Of a stretch of 64,000 nt of DNA, positions 11,156-23,227 are shown piece after piece. Numbering within the stretch: position 1 is the first letter of the stretch; the number at the start of each line of letters is the position of its first letter. Location of the stretch: NCBI GenBank assembly GCA_947561715.1, contig OX387205.1, forward strand, positions 5,001-69,000, read 5' to 3'. A program made the translations under genes and the position numbers. The notes beneath the pieces are model-generated. The model did not search any database, was not told the origin of the DNA, and worked only from the letters and a program-made list of their open reading frames with translations. The DNA comes from Ascidia mentula. Lineage: Eukaryota; Chordata; Ascidiacea; Phlebobranchia; Ascidiidae.

Positions 11156-12838
11156 TTTGTTTTTTTCGGAATTAATTGAATTGATCAAGATTTCCTATTT
11201 TCTAAAGCACAAATTTAACCTTCTGACTTTGCATCAAACCAATATGTCACAAATCCTGGCAAAAATTCCTTAGCGGTAAAAGCCAGTTGTAATTACGACT
11301 TGCCTTTCTTCACTAATTCCCACCAACCAAAAACTTTTTTATCCTACTTATGTCTTGTGAGACTCCGTCCCGAACTCCAGTCATTCCAAGCAAACAATTA
11401 CCTTTGCCCAGGAAAAGGTCGCCCAAATCTTCGGCTTAGAGAATGCTTTGCACCAGGATGTAACAAAAGCAAATACTTTTCTCAACCGGCATCGTTTTTA
11501 ATGATCATGAACTACAACAGTCATTTCACTACAAACCCCATTTTGCAAAAACATCAGAGCATGTAAATTGAGGACCGAAGCTCGCTCGTTATGGTCTGTT
11601 TGTTTTCATGGTTCAACGGCGCAAGCTCGCTCGCAAACCATTTCATGTAAACAAGGCTACATAGACCTAGAAGGTCTTATCAGTGTACCTTTGTGTGACT
11701 CTTAGACGACTTTGCTTATGTAACGTGTTTTATAGTTTTTCTGCGGAATACGCTAATGCAAAAATGTAACCCGGATGTGGCGATTGGCATCCGGTATAGA
11801 AACGCGACACGAGTTCCAGGATATTTTTACCGAAGGATTAACACCAGAACTAAATGCTCAATTATACAAACAAGCGGAAGCACGTTTTCAAACCTTTCAG
11901 CTGAGCAGTGTAACAAAGCAGAGACGCTCTATGACTTGGTTTTCCAACATCTAAACATCCTCCCATATTGGAATTTTTCCAACTCTAAATATGCGGAGAT
12001 ATCAAATATTCCACAAACAAAGCTAATCGCCGTTTTCACACATCCTATCAACCATTAATAGCTGCCTCGCACAAGAAAACAGGAAACCAACCTCCACTAA
12101 AATATTCCCACAAAGTTATCCTTACTAACTTTCACCATTACAATCAGGACACGATTTCTCGTCCGGAAACAACAAGAAGAATCGTTTCAATGAATTGTCG
12201 CCATGTAAACAGGTATATTCGAAACGACCCAACAAAAACGGTTGGATTCAAACAAAGTATCTTCAAAGTGCGGCACAGAAGAACCTTTTCTAAATATCAC
12301 AAAACGTTATACGGGTTTAAGTGCAGCAAAGCGTAGCACGTCTGTCAATTCTTCTCGGTAACAAAGAGCTTTACTTGAACTACAAAAGACTTGCAGTGCA
12401 CCCAAGCGTAGCAACCTTCGACACGGTTTATCGCCACAAGCTTAGTTTAGTGTGTATTTTTTCTTGGAGCTGCGTTCAACTGCATTGACCACCAAAGAAC
12501 GCTCAGATCTACAACTTTTTGTTTAAAATTATTTGGTTGTGACGAAAAACTTTAACAAGACAAGTATCACTGTACTAACCCTAGCTAAGGCAACTCTTTT
12601 GTCTACAACAGTAAGTAGATGCGAATAACATACGCATAATTTAATAACAACACCGTTTCGTTGAACAAAGCTTCAATGATACGAGAGTTTAGACATTCTT
12701 AAATTGAAAGTTGCCTATATTGTGTCAAAGCAAAAATACAATGCAAATATGTACAATTACTCGGTTAGCTATTACTATACTGTAAGTCATTTGTGATTGT
12801 TAAGCAAATTCATTCTCAACTCTGTAGGATAATTACAG

Positions 12839-14276
12839 TTACAAGAGGGAGCCAAAGAGCGTCATGAAAGCAAATATGATGACGTGCAAAGTTGGAAAAG
12901 TTGTGGTGGACGAATTACAATCCACAGGTCTTGTGACAACTCGTCCGTTTAGCGGTTGCACTGGACGGAAGTTGTCCCCAATGTTGGTAACGGTTCCGTT
13001 GGAAAAATGTCCAAGCAATCCTCGTTGGAGCCTCAGTTTCTGGAAAGTCAAACAATCAGATTTATTTCCTCACAAAAAAAGTCGAATTAACAACTACAAA
13101 AACTGCTGACAGAGAAAGGTGTAAACTAAACATGTGATATCTTATTGTTCGCTCATACTTGGGAAGGTGAGATGCGAATTGGTTCCCTTATAACAGACCA
13201 GACAACACTTTCAGCACAAGGTGGCGTTGTGAGAGAACCTCTGCAAGCAAATTGATTTTGTTTTGTCGAAAGTTATGATTTGTTGGTTGTGTTAAACACC
13301 CACTTACTGGTATCTGTAGTAAAACAAGTTATGTGGCAGAAGCCTTTCAAGTGCAAACCGGTTGGAGTAAGTATAATTTTGTCCCTCCAATGTTGTGTTG
13401 GGAGTGAGAAGTCGCTCAAACTCCAAGTTGTCCTCGTGGCTTGTAGCCTGTAATGTTTTAACTTTTATCGAATGTCATGAACAAAGCAGAGATTTCGCTT
13501 ACTTCAATGAAAACCCCGACAACAGCCAATCCCTGGTCAACATGGACGGCGTCTCCAATCGTTGCGTAACTTGTCTGGTGATGAACAATGTGGAGTTCGG
13601 CGAAATAATGAGTTGAATCCAATTCATGTTCGGCGCCGTGGTTGCTGTTTTCCGCCGCCCAGTGGAGGTGAAACTGTCCAGCCTGGGGGGGTTTAATGGT
13701 TTTATTATTATATCTAATCCAACATATGTTCACAACACTGACTTAATATGAGCAATTGTTATGATACCTTGTAATCTGCAGGAAGCACAGACGAGTCTGA
13801 GATGACGTAACCGCCGTCGAAATTCACTTGAACTAAACAAACGAACATCGTTTGAACCGGTTACATTTTGTACAGCGTTATACGTGGGGGAAACTTACGT
13901 GTGTGGCCGTTGTTGACAATATTCATTGAAGCAGGAGGAGATGTGAACATGGAATGTTTGAACAAGCCAAGTTTTTCATCTAATATTGTGTCGTTGTGAG
14001 TGATGTGGATTGGAGATTGGGATAACAAAGCACAATCTTCATAATCAGCCGCCCAATGTGATGGCCCTGCGTAACGTGGTGAAAATATTTGTTTCAAGTT
14101 GTTAAATTGTGAAAATAATCTTCTTACCATGAGGTCCTTCATACCCCCATTCAACGCCGCTACAAAGCCCTGAAATAAAACAAAATTTAAGGAATTACAG
14201 ACGAAGCAAATTCCACCAGAATAGAATGACAATACTCACCCAGGAATGACAACACAACAAGAATCATGATGTTCAT
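12839..14276 (-). CDS. Alpha-carbonic anhydrase, secreted/GPI-anchored type, copy C
   Basis: Third intact copy with the same eight exons; the last exon is 13039-12839 and the ATG is at 14276. In this copy the intron before the FHLHW exon happens to be open, so the exon reads out directly as AGQFHLHWAAENSNHGAEHE and on through ELHIVHHQ. Differences from A and B are scattered single bases, mostly silent or in introns (for example CAA for CAG at the Gln before GSLTTPPC, and Pro to Ser after RRLF in intronic sequence). It keeps the long upstream segment found in unit 1. Confidence 0.92.
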
Positions 14277-14576
14277 TTTGTTTTTTCGGAATTAATTAAA
14301 TTGATGAAGATTTCCTATTTTCTAAAGCACAAAAATAACCTTCTGACTTTGCATCAAACCAATATATTTTCAGCAAAATTACGGAGTTTTGAACGACAAC
14401 AAGTTACACCGCAAGTTTAAACCCAGCCCAAGATTCCAAGCACTTTGCTTCCTGCCGAAAAAATACGAGACTATTCACAAATGCCGGCAAAAATTCCTTA
14501 GCGGTAAAAGCCAGCTGTAATTACGGCTCGCCTTTCTTCACTAATTCCCACCAACCAAAAACTTTTTCTCAGTCTT

Positions 14577-16415
14577 ACTTCTTATAAATCTCCGTCCCAA
14601 ACTCACATGCGGAAACTTTCTGTTAAGTTTCGAAGGTTAAGTATTTATGAAATAATATACTGGTTTAAGCTAAAATGTTAAGGTTCAAATAAAATATTTG
14701 TTGACAATTGGACAAAACCTAAAATAAATTTAAGTCTTGTTAAATTCGAGTAGTTTTACTCATTAGCTGACGAGCAAACTGCAAGAGAACTAAACACAAA
14801 GATTCTCGAAAGAAAAAACGCCCCATCAGCAATTCCTCGAATACCAGCTGAAAAATCCTTTACATCTGTCAATTCTTCTCGGTAACAAAGAGCTTTACTT
14901 GAATTACAGAAGACTTGAAGCGCAGCCAAGCGTAACTATCTGCAATGCCCTACCACAAAAAACTCGAGCAATTATACTCCGCGAGGGTTTTCCTGTTGAA
15001 ACAAAATTATTTTCTTATTTTGAAAAAGTTTTGAGAATCCTTTCAACCGTGAATATTATTTATGCGATTGAGAATAATTTGTGTAAGCCTGAAATTAATC
15101 GCCAAAGCGACAAGACACCGATTCGTAGCAAAGTTATCTACAACAAATAACTCCTCGCTGCCTACTACAGACAGTAATGTTTGAACATGAAATTTCTCGT
15201 ACAGAAAATGTCAAGTAATCAATTACACGATGGTAACCTTTTTCTCGGCGCTAACTGCTTGAAGGCAAATCGAAAGATGCCGAACAACTTCTAACTTTCC
15301 ACACAATGGATTTAAACAAAAAGGTCGAAGGGCGGAGAATGTTTTACAACCGAACACGAAGCAGGTCGTCCAACCTCTAATACCACGTGCGCGTTATTGC
15401 AGCCAATTTGTCAACCCTAAAATTCTGCCTTACGTCACCGACACAATAAACACAAAATAAATGTTGCACTAAATTTGTTTCGGACAGAAATTATATACAG
15501 ACAAAACTCAACCAGCAATAAGTGTGAAACTGTCGTTTTCTGCGCAAAATGGGTTTAGGTTAAAACCGTAGGCATTTCTCATAGATTTTGCTGCATGTCG
15601 CAGCGAATTGTGTTACCAAGTACCTGCATTGTCTCGTTTTACGCATGATCCCACATGACTTGGCAATTTGGGTTGCAACAAGAATGTTGATAGCGAACAC
15701 AACTTGTTTTTTTAGTGCAAAGCTACCCTTCGTCATGGTGCAAGTACAGCAGGCAAGGAACAAAGCCCATATAAGGTGTTACATAACTCACGAAAAGTGA
15801 ACCCGTCTGTACCAACCACATAGAGCGGATTGAAAGAGATTTATTTTATGACTGTGAGCTAAATGGCGTACTGTGGGTTAATTACCTTGACTTATTTCAT
15901 TGAGCACTAATACGGGCTGCAAGCCTGACTCTGGGGGTCACACAAAGAATCGTCGCAGAAACTCCCCACTATGTCCACGAATATGTGTAACGTGGATCAA
16001 CGTAACATGAGATCCCAAACGCCCCCAGCTACAAAGGTTATCTCGACGTTTGGTAACATTATACCCAGTAAAGTGCTATTTCGCTTGTACCGGGCGTCCT
16101 TGAAACGGAAACAATTGCAAATTTTCCAGAGAAGCTGCTTGCTTAACACACAAACCTCCATTGGTTTCCTGATATCTCACAAGCGAACTAACTTTACACA
16201 GGATATATTTTACTGATTGTTTTACTCGTATCGCAAACACGTACCCTAAAATATCGGCATCCGATTTGCATGGTGCATTCTTAATTAAATTTCACCCCTT
16301 AAATTATTCTTTTATTCTTAAACTCACAACGCAGTTTTCTTGGTCACTATCTCGTTACAGGGTGAATATATTAGGCAACTTATTTTATAATTTCTGTTAG
16401 CTGCAGACATATATA
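14577..16415. other. Unit-3-specific segment, no gene seen
   Basis: About 1.8 kb that replaces roughly 0.3 kb of spacer present in units 1 and 2. It contains a second diverged copy (about 14867-14935) of the spacer piece found at 5027-5090, so it is partly older duplicated spacer. Open frames here are under 85 residues and unrecognisable. Confidence 0.5.
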
Positions 16416-17212
16416 GCCACCTAGAAGGTCTCATTAGTGCAGCTTGGTGTGACTCTTAGACGACTTTGCTTATGTGAAGCATTTTATAGTTTCTCTGCGG
16501 AATACGCTAATGTAAAAATCTAACCCGGATGATATTTGGTCCAGAATATTTTGGCCAAAGGATTAACACCAGAACTAAATGCTCAATTACACAAACAAGC
16601 GGGAAGCGCGTTTTCAAACCTTTCAGCTGAGCAGTGGTACAAAGCAGAGACACTCTATGACTTGGTTTTCCAACTTTCAACATCTTCCTGTATTAGAACT
16701 TTTCCAACTCTAAGCAAATCGGCGTTTTCAAACATCCTATCAACCATTAATAGCTGTCTCGTACGAGAAAACAATAAACCAATCTCCACTAAAATATCCC
16801 CACAAAGTTTAACCTTACTACCTTTTACCATTTCAATCAGGACACGATTCTGCATCCGGAAACAACAAGAAGAATCGTTTCAATGAATTGTCGCCATGTA
16901 AACAGGTATATTCGAAACGACCCAACAAAAACGGTTGGATTCAAACAAAGTATCTTCAAACGTGCGGCACAGAAGAACCTTTTCTAAATATCACAAAACG
17001 TTATACGGGTTTAAGTGTAGCAAAGCGTAGCACAACTGTTAATTCTTCCCGGTGCACCCAAGCGTAGCAACCTTCGACACGGTTTATCGCCACAAGCTTA
17101 GTTTAGTGTGTATTTTTACTTGGAGCTGCGTTCAACTGCATTGACCACCAAAGAACGCTCAGATCTAAAACTTCCTAATTAAATTTATTTGGATGTGACG
17201 AAAAGTTACCGA

Positions 17213-20200
17213 ACGCCCAAAATAACATATTGGCACAACACGCGTGTAAGCTTTGCACACCTCAAGGTCAAAGCCAACACTTCTTGGCAAGCTTGTGCGA
17301 TGTGCATTTGTTTGTGGAAATTAACGGCGGCCTGGACAGCCTAGTTATGACATCTTTACAATAGAAGCGTGAATTAAAAACTATCTCTAAACTTTCAGTA
17401 AGTATAAGATTTCCTGAAACTTTTGCCATCATTGGTGAACTGATGCCACGAGGACAAATACGGTTTCTCTGGAACTCATCTGCATGGTTACAATCTATTG
17501 CTCCCACAGCGGTAAAACGATTTAGGAAATGTCCACAGAACTCATGCAGCCCATGGGGATTATTTCACTTTAACCTTTTGCCCTAATAACGCCCTTCCAT
17601 CAATCAGCGCACAGAATGCGGCAGGCGCAGTTGTTGAATATGTTCCACCACGCTATTAAACATTCCTCTGTGCAAATTGCCCGAAGCAACGGTGACCGCC
17701 GCGATGCGGTTTTAATCCGAAACTTTAATGCTATGTCTGAAGCATTCCTGACAACTCGCCGCAATAAATACCAATTTTAAGGTAAAACAGCAACAAAACA
17801 GAAAAATCAAACATAAACGAGCATTTTGACAGAAACAAGAGAATTTTCAGTGATTGAAGACTGACTCACGTTGCTACTTGTCTTCAATTCCAACTTGGTT
17901 ACTCTCAGGAAAAGTTATGCATGTCTCTGGTGACGTTGTAATGGGCATTGTTTCCTGTTCTTAAACCTACCAAGTATCCACTGGTTGTCGAAAGTCACGT
18001 TTAAAGAAGTCAATACACCAACTAACCAACGTTTAGGATGACTCGGCTCCTAAATATATTTTTAAATTCGTTTCTTCACATATTTACATAATATTTAGAT
18101 ATTGGTTTGGTGACGCCATCGAACGATTTTACACAGGAAAGTGAGTCATTAACCTTGACCCCTACTGCACTGAGGGCAATTATGAAAGCGTATGTGAACG
18201 ATTTTTTTGTAAAAAAAAACAGATAACATAAGTAAATTAGCACGCTCAGTAGTTTTTGTGGTTGAAAAGTTTAAGACTTGGTTAGCTGCGCCAAAAAACT
18301 TTCACGGACGTTTTTACGTGATTGAAAAGTAAGAAACGAAGATCAATCATCATTAACAAATCTCGTTTCGTGTGAGTCTAGCTGAGGATTATCCTCTCAA
18401 ACGCCGATCCATCGTTACCACCCGTAGGTTGGTGATGGTATGTCAAAAAAACAGCAGATTTTACTTATCATTGGTAAAAGGCAATAGACCGTTACTTTCC
18501 GACATTTGAAAATTAACATGTTTGAGACTTCTTTTTAATCTACCACATTCTCAAAACACTTTAAAGCTTACATACAAGAAATATTTAAACACTTTATCCG
18601 CTAGCTCTGACGTGTGCAACATGAAAGACATGACATGGTTTTCATCAAGTTTTGTTTGAACAACCTCACGCAGCTTCTGTTAAAACGTTCCATTGTGTTT
18701 ACAAACAAATTTTGCTAATCCTGCCTGTTGGTGAAGTCGGCTTTTCCAGTCGAATAAGAGGCATTCTTAAGCGGATTCAAGTTTAGCAAGTTTTTCAGTT
18801 ACTGCAATATTTAAATGCACCCAGAGGGGCTTTGAATAATGAAAGCATTTTTACAATTACCTCATACAACTTATCTACCATTGTTCGTCACTGCACCAAC
18901 AATGCTTCAAACAATTAACCGCGCATGTTTAAAGAAACCATTGTTACGAATATTTCTATTCAACGTATTGAAAGTTATTATAAAGCATCTATTAATACTC
19001 TCTCCCGCTAAACCTGTATGACATCCAACCTTTAGATTTTGCGTACTTGTCCAATCCTTTTTATGTTCTGATTTGCCGATTACGAAAACGTAGTTTCATG
19101 AGTTATTTCTGAAAGCATTATGGACAGTTGCGGCTTTACTCTTCAAACTGGTTGTGACTTTTAAGCAGCACTTGTCAACACAAGCTAAGGGTCCGCGTTT
19201 TACTGTCGAAACAAGTTTCGTGTAAACATACTTGTGACGTCACAAGTTAGAATAGTTAACCGCGTCTATTGATCCTCGTACGAATGTACAACAGCTTTAT
19301 TAAGTTGCTAAAAAAATAAAAACAGAATATAGCTTTTAAATGTTCAGCAAAAGATTTCCACTATTTTATTCACAATTTATCCCTCAACAAGTCACGTTGT
19401 GGTATATGATTACATTATCCACATTCTAACAATTCCATAATCCACACAAAGCAAGTTATTATTATCTAACAAAAAGGTTTACAGTTTTGCGATTGTTGAA
19501 AATGGCGGTGCAGTGCATCACATTGTATAATTATTACCTGGTGCGACAAAAGTACTTTTGTTACGCTAAGCTGAACTGTGTCAAGCGCTCAGTGCATATG
19601 ACTAACGCGAACGTGCCATACTTCCCACGCTGATGCAGTTGCAGGATATTAAAACTAAACATGTTTCATTTCAGCACAAGGTGCGTTATGCAAGCCTTCT
19701 TACACCACAATTTAGTGCAACGCACCAAGTGCAATCGTTTATATTTCCAATCACAATCCTCTAATCACTTAAAGTTCTACTAACATATGGGTGCGACTGC
19801 TTTAATCGGATTTAAAGCGCTCAAAACTTAAAAAATGCCACTGCAGCCTGTCAATAATGTTTTACCGTCTTGCCATTAGGTACAATTCGCGTAAGTCACA
19901 AGGTAAATCCTCCCAAGCCTTAAAAACTAACATTGAATTCTTTGTCACCACACAATCACTTATTGAAGCAAACAAAACTCATTGTCAACTGATTGTTCCA
20001 CATATTCAGTTTTTTGTACAATTAATTTGTATCTCAACTGAATCAGCTCAAATGTCCACTAACAAGTTAGTGTATTGATAAACACATAAAAGGATAGCGA
20101 TTTCCTGTTGATTTGTTGAAATATTCTGATGTAGTTCTTACAAACGACCTGAATCTTTGACACTAAAGATAATAAATATTAGCTGGTAAACTTGCAGATT

Positions 20201-20600
20201 GAAACTATTGTTTATTGTACTTTGATGTCAATATTCACGACATGGATTCGCTATGGTTTGTTTAGTGCAATGTCATAATCGTGCTTGATGACAACGCGCG
20301 ATTCCAAGTTACACTGAATGTGGGATTCGGTGTCAACATTTGGATTCGGTCGAGTTTAGCAATCCATCTACTTCGGAATAATCGGATTCTACTTCCCCCA
20401 CTTGTTTGCAATTTCGATTCCAATTCTTAAATCAGTTAAAATTTGAATCATCTGGAAAAATTGTCGTTTGTACCAGAAATTTTCCGTTTGAAAACCCAAC
20501 TGGTGCAAACCGACTACTCCACCTAGTGGAACACTTTGTTACATTTCCTCGTCACTAGTGGGAGAACTTACATTATACTACAATGACACGCAAAAACGGA
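17213..20600. other. Gene-poor stretch
   Basis: No exon, RNA gene or mobile element could be supported. Frames are short and lack domain signals. It may hold regulatory DNA for the flanking genes, which the sequence alone does not show. Confidence 0.45.
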
Positions 20601-20710
20601 GCGGTCAATTGCAATATTGGTCAAGCACCCAAACAATATACCAGGAAGAAAACCTTTTTGGGATATAGGGCCAGGATATCCTTGGTTCAAATCCCAGTGT
20701 GAAAATAGTA

Positions 20711-20926
20711 CAGTGCTTCCCAAACTTTTTCAGTTCGCGGCCCAATTTTAATGCAAGTTTTATTGTGCGACCCACAATGAGATATGACCAAACGAATGAA
20801 AAACAATTTAATGAGAAAAGAAACAATGTATACACATCCAATTTACTATTAATGCGAATCTTGAGCTTGCATATTGGACTTGCATATTGGACACTATGGG
20901 TCACGACCCACTGGTTGGGAAGCCCT
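20711..20926. mobile_element. hAT-type MITE, copy 1
   Basis: Starts CAGTGCTTCCCAA and ends TTGGGAAGCCCTG, giving imperfect terminal inverted repeats. Internal blocks CGGCCCA and GTGCGACCCACAATGAG match the second copy at 47475-47666. Flanks share only TAGTA out of eight bases, so the target duplication has decayed. A tRNA B-box-like GGTTCAAATCC lies just outside at about 20685, possibly a fragment of a separate tRNA-derived repeat. No coding capacity. Confidence 0.75.
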
Positions 20927-21214
20927 GGTCTAGTAGAAATACAGAAAAAGTATGCATTGGCGACAGCACACAGAAAAAAAAACCTTAAACTCATTATAAT
21001 AGCGAAAGCTGGTTTTCCTTGGACGCTAATTGTTTTAAACGACACAATTTCGAATATTTGCAAAGTTTGATGCCCAATGTTTCTGTTAAGCTTGTGTTGG
21101 GCAAGCAAACACCGCCGAGTTCCTGGAAACGTCAAGTTAACGATTACCGAGGATTCCTCTCTAACTTCACATACTGAAGTTGAATTCAACCTAAGTCAGC
21201 GGAAAGTTTTGAAC

Positions 21215-22573
21215 ATGAAGGTAATACTCGCAGGTTATTCGAAAACTGGCACTAAGTCATTGTGCGAGGCATTCCATATACTTGGATACAACACTTATGA
21301 CTTTCTTGAGCACAGTTATTATCATTACAAAGAATGGACGAAAATCATAACGAAAGGTTCAACTGTTGAAGATTTTCGTCTTATGTACGAAGGAGTTGAC
21401 GCGGTGACTGATATGCCATCATTTTATTTCTGGGAACAAATTCATGAAGCGTTTCCTGATGCGAAGGTATATTGCAAACTTGTCACTTTGAGCTGTAATT
21501 TGTGGAGGTCAATTTTAAACTTTGTTAACAAAAAAACGGGAGCGTCTCTTTCATAATTGCGAAATATTGTTGTTGGCAGCATGTGTATATTCAACATTAT
21601 GAAGTAAATATGGAAACTGATTGACAGGAAAATACTTTATAGAGGAACCACATGTTTACTGGCACGCGTAATATTTGCTGCTAATCGGCCTTGGTTTTTT
21701 ATACAGGTCACTGACAGGTTGGAGTTATTATTATTTTTTTAATTAATTTGTCTATGCCGAAATCGTTGTTATTCACAAAGAAAGTATAAGCACGTGAAAC
21801 TTGCAGATTATTCTGACAGAGCGTGACGAGGACAAGTGGTACAAAAGCTTCCGTCACCAAATGGAAACTTTAAACAACAGTTTTTTTGTCTGGTTTACAG
21901 GATTCTTTTCACCATCGGTTTTAATCCGGAATAACTTTCGATACCACATGTGTAAGTTACCTTGTGTTTCGGGCAATAAATAATTCATATCCGATTCATT
22001 AACTAAATTATAAAGCATGCGTCGGTTTGCTGAAATTAAAATATTTTGTTGGCAAAACTTTGCGTTTCCACAATATTGGTGGGCAAAGAATGCCAAATAC
22101 GTCACTATTACTTATGTTTGCAGTCAAGTTAATGGGTGACGTCGCGAGTTTCCCTAGCAACAAGTTGACGCTTTTCAGCGACACCTTGCTCAAGAACATG
22201 TACAGAAGGCACAACGCTTACGTAAAGCAGGTAAAAACCTTGAAATATCAATAAAACCAATATGTTGACTCGGAATCACGTGAGATCAATTTATTCTTTC
22301 ATAATTCGAAAAATATATTTCCAATAGAAAGCCCCGAAAGACAAACTGTTGATATACGAAGTGTCCCAGGGTTGGAAACCATTGTGTGAATTTCTTGGAG
22401 AGGAAATTCCCGATCAACCTTTCCCACACAAGAACAAAGGTAGTTCTGTATTCGACGAATTAAAAAGCACGAACAAGGTGTTGAAGATCTACATCACACA
22501 AGCAATTACATCGGGTTCCATTGTGGCAGTGCTAATGTGTTTTATGGCGTGGTGGTTATGGAGTGTATGGTAA
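21215..22573 (+). CDS. Membrane-anchored sulfotransferase-like P-loop protein, paralogue 1
   Basis: Sulfotransfer_4-type family. Four exons: 21215-21466, 21807-21951, 22124-22230, 22328-22573, giving 249 residues. The N-terminal AGYSKTGTKS is the PAPS-binding-type P-loop; EVSQGWKPLCEFLGEEIP is the conserved family C-terminal motif; a hydrophobic C-terminus ending MAWWLWSVW suggests a tail anchor. Start chosen by alignment to paralogue 2; an upstream in-frame ATG at 21077 would add 46 residues. Substrate unknown. A plus-strand AATAAA at 22751 is a likely poly(A) signal. The convergent RBL gene has AATAAA (minus) at about 22846-22851, so the two 3' ends nearly meet. Confidence 0.85.
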
Positions 22574-23227
22574 AGTTGACATACAATGGCAACATAATTT
22601 CAAGTTACGCCCGATGAAACCGACGATTTAATCGAACAATTTGGTCGCAATTTGATAAAATTAACCTAAAAGTTGCCTCATCCCTAAAAGCTGTGAATCA
22701 TTTTTAACAGAAACTTTCATCAAACTTGATCATAAATCTGTTTGATTCCAAATAAATAAATTTTATAAATGTTCGCCATATTTAGAAGTAATTGGTTGCA
22801 GCCAAAATATGTCCACGTTGAAACGAATTCCAACAAACCATCAAGTTTATTGATCTACAATTCATCACGGTTGACAAATTTTGAATGATTGCCACAAACT
22901 TTGAACAATAAAAGTTAACAAAAACATTTAAACAGTCCTGTGATGATTTTGTTGAGACATTGTAAAAAAGGTTTAAAAACCTTTAAAACCGATTTAACAA
23001 TAAAATAACAAAGACATTGTGAGATGCAATGAACACAGTGTATGGGTTCATTATTCTCATAAAAGTAAAAACACAGCATCTAAAAATTCCTGAAACCACA
23101 ACAGGAAAAAACTCATGATCAAACCTAAAAAAAGAAAACGTCGCTTTTAATCCAGAGCATGATTTGTACAAGTTGGCTGTTGACTTGGTAACAAGTATTT
23201 TAGATCGTTACTAACAACCATGCTGGA

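Larger units (their letters stand above)
2001..17212. repeat. Tandem triplication carrying three carbonic anhydrase genes
   Basis: Three direct units share a boundary sequence containing AACAAGACAAGTATCACTG (variant at the first boundary). Unit 1 is about 2001-5227, unit 2 about 5228-12540 and unit 3 about 12541-17212. Units 1 and 2 are near-identical over about 3.1-3.2 kb once the LINE inside unit 2 is removed. Unit 2 lacks about 105 bp upstream of its gene that units 1 and 3 keep. Unit 3 matches through its gene and promoter, then diverges at about 14570, and rejoins at about 16416-17212 where the spacer seen at 4360-5227 reappears in more diverged form. The spacers contain no recognised gene; a 100-residue plus-strand frame at 4441-4743, repeated at 11756-12058, matches nothing I know. 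Confidence 0.9.

Noticed and set aside
20605-20705. tRNA-like B box GGTTCAAATCC
   Set aside because: No matching A box or cloverleaf could be drawn; at most a fragment of a tRNA-derived repeat.
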